Origin: Rhodocyclaceae bacterium
GTDB taxonomy: Bacteria > Pseudomonadota > Gammaproteobacteria > Burkholderiales > Rhodocyclaceae
NCBI GenBank assembly: GCA_030682595.1
Contig: JAUXNZ010000261.1
Coordinates: forward strand, 1-14,528
Length of the DNA: 14,528 nt
Direction: 5' to 3'
In this document: piece after piece, positions 12,031 to 14,528 of the stretch
Position numbering within the stretch: position 1 is the stretch's first letter
How the letters are laid out: every line of letters begins with the position of its first letter
The notes under the pieces: model-generated
What the model was told of the DNA's origin: nothing
Database searches by the model: none
What the model saw: the letters and a program-made list of their open reading frames with translations, nothing else
Position numbers and translations under genes: made by a program

Positions 12031-14528
12031 ATGTTCAAGTTCCTTGCCAAACTGTTTCAGTCGCGCCCCCGGCTTGGTGCCGAAGAAATTCAGTCGGCCT
12101 TCCTGGAGCAGTTCCGCAACTTTCGCGCCCTGCTCACGGCCAACAACAACGCGCTCGAGCTGATGTCGTCGGCCGAAAACATGCTCCAATCAGGCAAGCC
12201 ATTCGGCATGGCCTTCGTGCGCGGCGAGTTGACGGCGCTGACGGTGAACGTCTACAAAATGGTGCACAGCCTGACGGTGCTTTCCGACGGCCGCTATCGC
12301 GACCTTCACGACCGTTTCACGAGCATCACCGACGAGATCGAGGCCATCCTCTCGCGGCAGCCAGCGGTGGCGGGGACCGCGCTGGTGCTCGGTATCGACG
12401 ACATCGACCGCCGCGCCGTCGATCAGGTCGGCGCGAAAATGGCCAACCTCGGCGAGATGAAAAAGCACCTCGGCCTGCGCGTTCCCGATGGCTTTGTGGT
12501 CACGGCCTCTGCCGCCCTGCATTTCATGGAGGTGAGTTACATTCAGGACGAGATCAACCGTCGCCTGAAGACGCTCGACATCGAGAACCTCGAAGCCCTC
12601 TACACGGTCAGTGCGGACATCCAGGATCTGATCAGGTCCACTCTGTTACCCGGGGATCTCGTGCGGGCGATTCGGCAACAGGTCGAGCTGCTCGTCGCAC
12701 GGGCGGGGCGGCCGCTCACCTTCTCGATGCGTTCGAGCGCCCTCGGCGAGGATGGCATCCAGGGCTCCTTCGCCGGCCAATACCGTACCCGTCTGGGGGT
12801 GGGCGAGGCTGAGATCCCGCGGATCTACCGGGACATCCTGGCCGGCAAATATCAGAGCCAGGCCATCATCTACCATCAACAGCGCGGCTATCGGCACCAG
12901 GACGTGCTGATGTGCGTCGGTTGCCTGGTCATGGTCGACGCCAGTGCCAGCGGCGTGGCCTATTCGCGACCCGCCGGCGACCCGGAAGGGCCCTGGGTGA
13001 TCATTCACGCCGCGGCAGGACTGGGCACCCAGATCGTGGACGGCAGTTCCGCCTACGACCTGCTGCAGGTCGCGCGCGATGCGCCGCACGACGTCACCTG
13101 GACTCACCTGGCTGATGCACCGGGTGGCAAGAGTTGTCTGACCGAAGCCGAGGCGCGCGAACTGGCGCGGGTGTCGCTACAGATAGAAAGTCATTTCGGA
13201 GCGCCGCAGGATATCGAGTGGGCGTTTGATCGTGACGGCAAGCTATTCATTCTCCAGGCGCGGCCCCTCGATGCGGTGGCGGGTCCGGGCCCGGGTGGTG
13301 GCGGGCCGGAAGCAGAGCTGGAATTGGCGCCGGTGGCGGGGCAGCTCACGGATCAGACACCCATACTTTCGGGCGGTGTTACGGCCAGCCGGGGTACCGC
13401 CGCGGGTGAGGTGTTCAAGGTCAACTGCGCGCTCGACATTCTCGAGTTCCCGAAAGGCGCGGTGCTGGTGGTGGAGACGCCCTATCCGGAATGGGCCGTG
13501 CTGATAAACCGTGCGTCGGCCGTGGTGAGCGAAACCGGCCAGAGCGCCACCCATCTGGCCACCGTGGCGCGCGAGTTCGGCGTGCCGGCGCTGTTCGACC
13601 TGCCGGGCGCGACGGCCCGACTCGAAAATGGCCAGGCGATTACGGTGTGCGCCACGGCCCGTCGCGTCTATGAGGGGCGCATCGAAACCTTGCTGAAGGC
13701 CGCGCCGCCGCCGCCCAACCTCATGGCGGGCAGCCCGATTCACACGCTGCTCAAGGATGCGCTCACCCACATCACGCCGCTGCACCTGACCGCGCCGGAC
13801 TCGCCGTTTTTCAAGGCGGGAAATTGTCAGACTCTGCACGACATCACCCGCTTCTGCCACGAAAAAGCCCTGGCGGAAATGTTCAATTTTGGCCGCCGTT
13901 ATGGTTCGCGCGACAAATCGGCCAAGCAGTTATATGTGGTCGGCATGCCCTCCCAGTGGTGGGTGATCAATCTGAAGGACGGCTATCGGGAGGACACGGA
14001 TCTGGCGAGCCCGTTCATCCGCATCGAGGACATTGTTTCCGAACCGATGTTGGCGATCTGGAAGGGCATGACGGCCGTGCCCTGGGAAGGGCCGCCGCCG
14101 GTCAGCCTGCGCGGCTTCGGCGCCATCATCGCGCAGTCGGCCATGAATCCGCAGATCGACCCGGCGGTGCGTTCGAGCATGGCCGGCCGCAACTACTTTT
14201 TGCTGTCGAAGAAATATTGCAATCTGAGCGTCCGGCTCGGCTATCACTTCGCCCTGGCCGAGGCCAACTTTTCGGAGTTGCTCACCGAGTCCTATGTGAA
14301 TTTCCAGTTCCAGGGCGGCGCCGCCGACGAACGACGGCGGCGCCGGCGCGTGCGGCTCTTGGGCGAGATGCTGCGCGAGCTGGATTTCCGCGTCGACATC
14401 AAGGGCGATTCCCTCACGGCCCGCATCGAGAAGCGGCCGGTGCCCTACCTGAAGGAGCGGCTCGTGGTGCTGGGCTATCTGCTCATCCACACCCGTCAGG
14501 TGGACATGGTGATGGACGAGGAGGGCTT
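12031..14528 (+). CDS. PEP-synthase-like phosphotransfer protein: ATP-grasp + phosphohistidine domain, no visible TIM barrel (3' end outside window)
   Basis: From the ATG at 12031 the frame stays open to the window end (832 codons seen). A helical N-terminus (1-115) precedes a pyruvate-phosphate-dikinase-type nucleotide-binding domain (about 118-415): K136 in VGAKMANLGEM, VPDGFVVT, R234 in FSMRSSALGED, SFAGQYRT, and DIEWAFDRDGKLFILQARP ending near 412. After a Gly-rich linker (about 417-424) comes the swivelling PEP-utilizing domain with the phospho-acceptor H508 in SATHLATVAREFGVPA. The last 290 residues seen do not resemble the PEP/pyruvate TIM barrel of PpsA and are unrecognised. By family, ATP would phosphorylate H508; the acceptor after that is unknown, and the overall layout is closer to stand-alone phosphotransfer enzymes such as rifampin phosphotransferase than to PpsA. 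No strong Shine-Dalgarno precedes the ATG. Its place after the exporter operon suggests linkage, but separate transcription is possible. Confidence 0.85.
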   Translation, partial: MFKFLAKLFQSRPRLGAEEIQSAFLEQFRNFRALLTANNNALELMSSAENMLQSGKPFGMAFVRGELTALTVNVYKMVHSLTVLSDGRYRDLHDRFTSITDEIEAILSRQPAVAGTALVLGIDDIDRRAVDQVGAKMANLGEMKKHLGLRVPDGFVVTASAALHFMEVSYIQDEINRRLKTLDIENLEALYTVSADIQDLIRSTLLPGDLVRAIRQQVELLVARAGRPLTFSMRSSALGEDGIQGSFAGQYRTRLGVGEAEIPRIYRDILAGKYQSQAIIYHQQRGYRHQDVLMCVGCLVMVDASASGVAYSRPAGDPEGPWVIIHAAAGLGTQIVDGSSAYDLLQVARDAPHDVTWTHLADAPGGKSCLTEAEARELARVSLQIESHFGAPQDIEWAFDRDGKLFILQARPLDAVAGPGPGGGGPEAELELAPVAGQLTDQTPILSGGVTASRGTAAGEVFKVNCALDILEFPKGAVLVVETPYPEWAVLINRASAVVSETGQSATHLATVAREFGVPALFDLPGATARLENGQAITVCATARRVYEGRIETLLKAAPPPPNLMAGSPIHTLLKDALTHITPLHLTAPDSPFFKAGNCQTLHDITRFCHEKALAEMFNFGRRYGSRDKSAKQLYVVGMPSQWWVINLKDGYREDTDLASPFIRIEDIVSEPMLAIWKGMTAVPWEGPPPVSLRGFGAIIAQSAMNPQIDPAVRSSMAGRNYFLLSKKYCNLSVRLGYHFALAEANFSELLTESYVNFQFQGGAADERRRRRRVRLLGEMLRELDFRVDIKGDSLTARIEKRPVPYLKERLVVLGYLLIHTRQVDMVMDEEG

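Noticed and set aside
11062..12189. 375-codon minus-strand open frame across the exporter end and the 229-residue protein
   Set aside because: It is antisense to a well-supported operon, covers two strong hairpins in the gap, and its translation shows no family features.
13930..14490. Minus-strand 186-codon frame within the PEP-synthase-like gene
   Set aside because: Shadow of the continuous plus-strand frame, which carries conserved domain motifs upstream; no ribosome site seen.
12031..14528. Calling the last gene ppsA (PEP synthase)
   Set aside because: The ATP-grasp and phosphohistidine domains fit, but the TIM-barrel catalytic region is not visible in the part seen, and the N-terminus carries an extra 115 residues.

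Overview
The window reads as a chromosomal stretch from a GC-rich Gram-negative bacterium. Signal-peptide and transmembrane architecture, FixJ-type regulation and codon use suggest Proteobacteria, most likely a betaproteobacterium related to sulfur or anaerobic respiratory lineages. That placement is inference; no rRNA or marker gene is present. No tRNA, rRNA, CRISPR array, insertion sequence or phage gene was seen. Coding density is high and no gene-free stretch exceeds 300 bases; the largest gap is about 190 bases.

Layout. (1) 1-1812, plus strand: the 3' part of a TauE/SafE-type anion exporter fused to two universal-stress-protein (Usp) domains. (2) 1892-4286, minus strand: a FixJ/LuxR-type response regulator and a TtrS-like sensor kinase whose sensor half is a PhnD-like periplasmic binding domain; the genes overlap by 8 bases. 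(3) 4479-6443, plus strand: an operon of a single-domain Usp, a 54-residue one-helix membrane protein (4911-5075) and a YeiH/PF03601-type putative sulfate exporter with an extra hydrophilic insert, closed by a strong intrinsic terminator at 6461-6493. (4) 6575-7631: a divergent Usp-like protein translationally coupled to an SRPBCC-like protein with a C-terminal membrane anchor; the latter carries an in-frame pair of palindromic repeats. (5) 7655-8038, minus strand: a single-domain receiver, divergent from (6) 8163-11895: a double-Cache histidine kinase, a full-length two-lobed TauE/SafE exporter and a 229-residue membrane protein of unknown family. (7) 12031 to the window end: a large PEP-synthase-like protein with an ATP-grasp and a phosphohistidine domain but no visible PEP/pyruvate TIM barrel, running off the right edge.

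How it may work together. Three exporter-like proteins from families tied to sulfite, sulfonate or sulfate, two two-component systems (one resembling the tetrathionate sensor TtrSR) and four Usp domains lie together with little else. The simplest reading is an accessory locus for sensing and moving sulfur oxyanions and coupling that flux to stress or energy status. The sulfur link rests on family knowledge. No sulfur oxidation or reduction enzyme (ttr, sox, dsr, apr, phs) is in the window, so the substrate is unproven.
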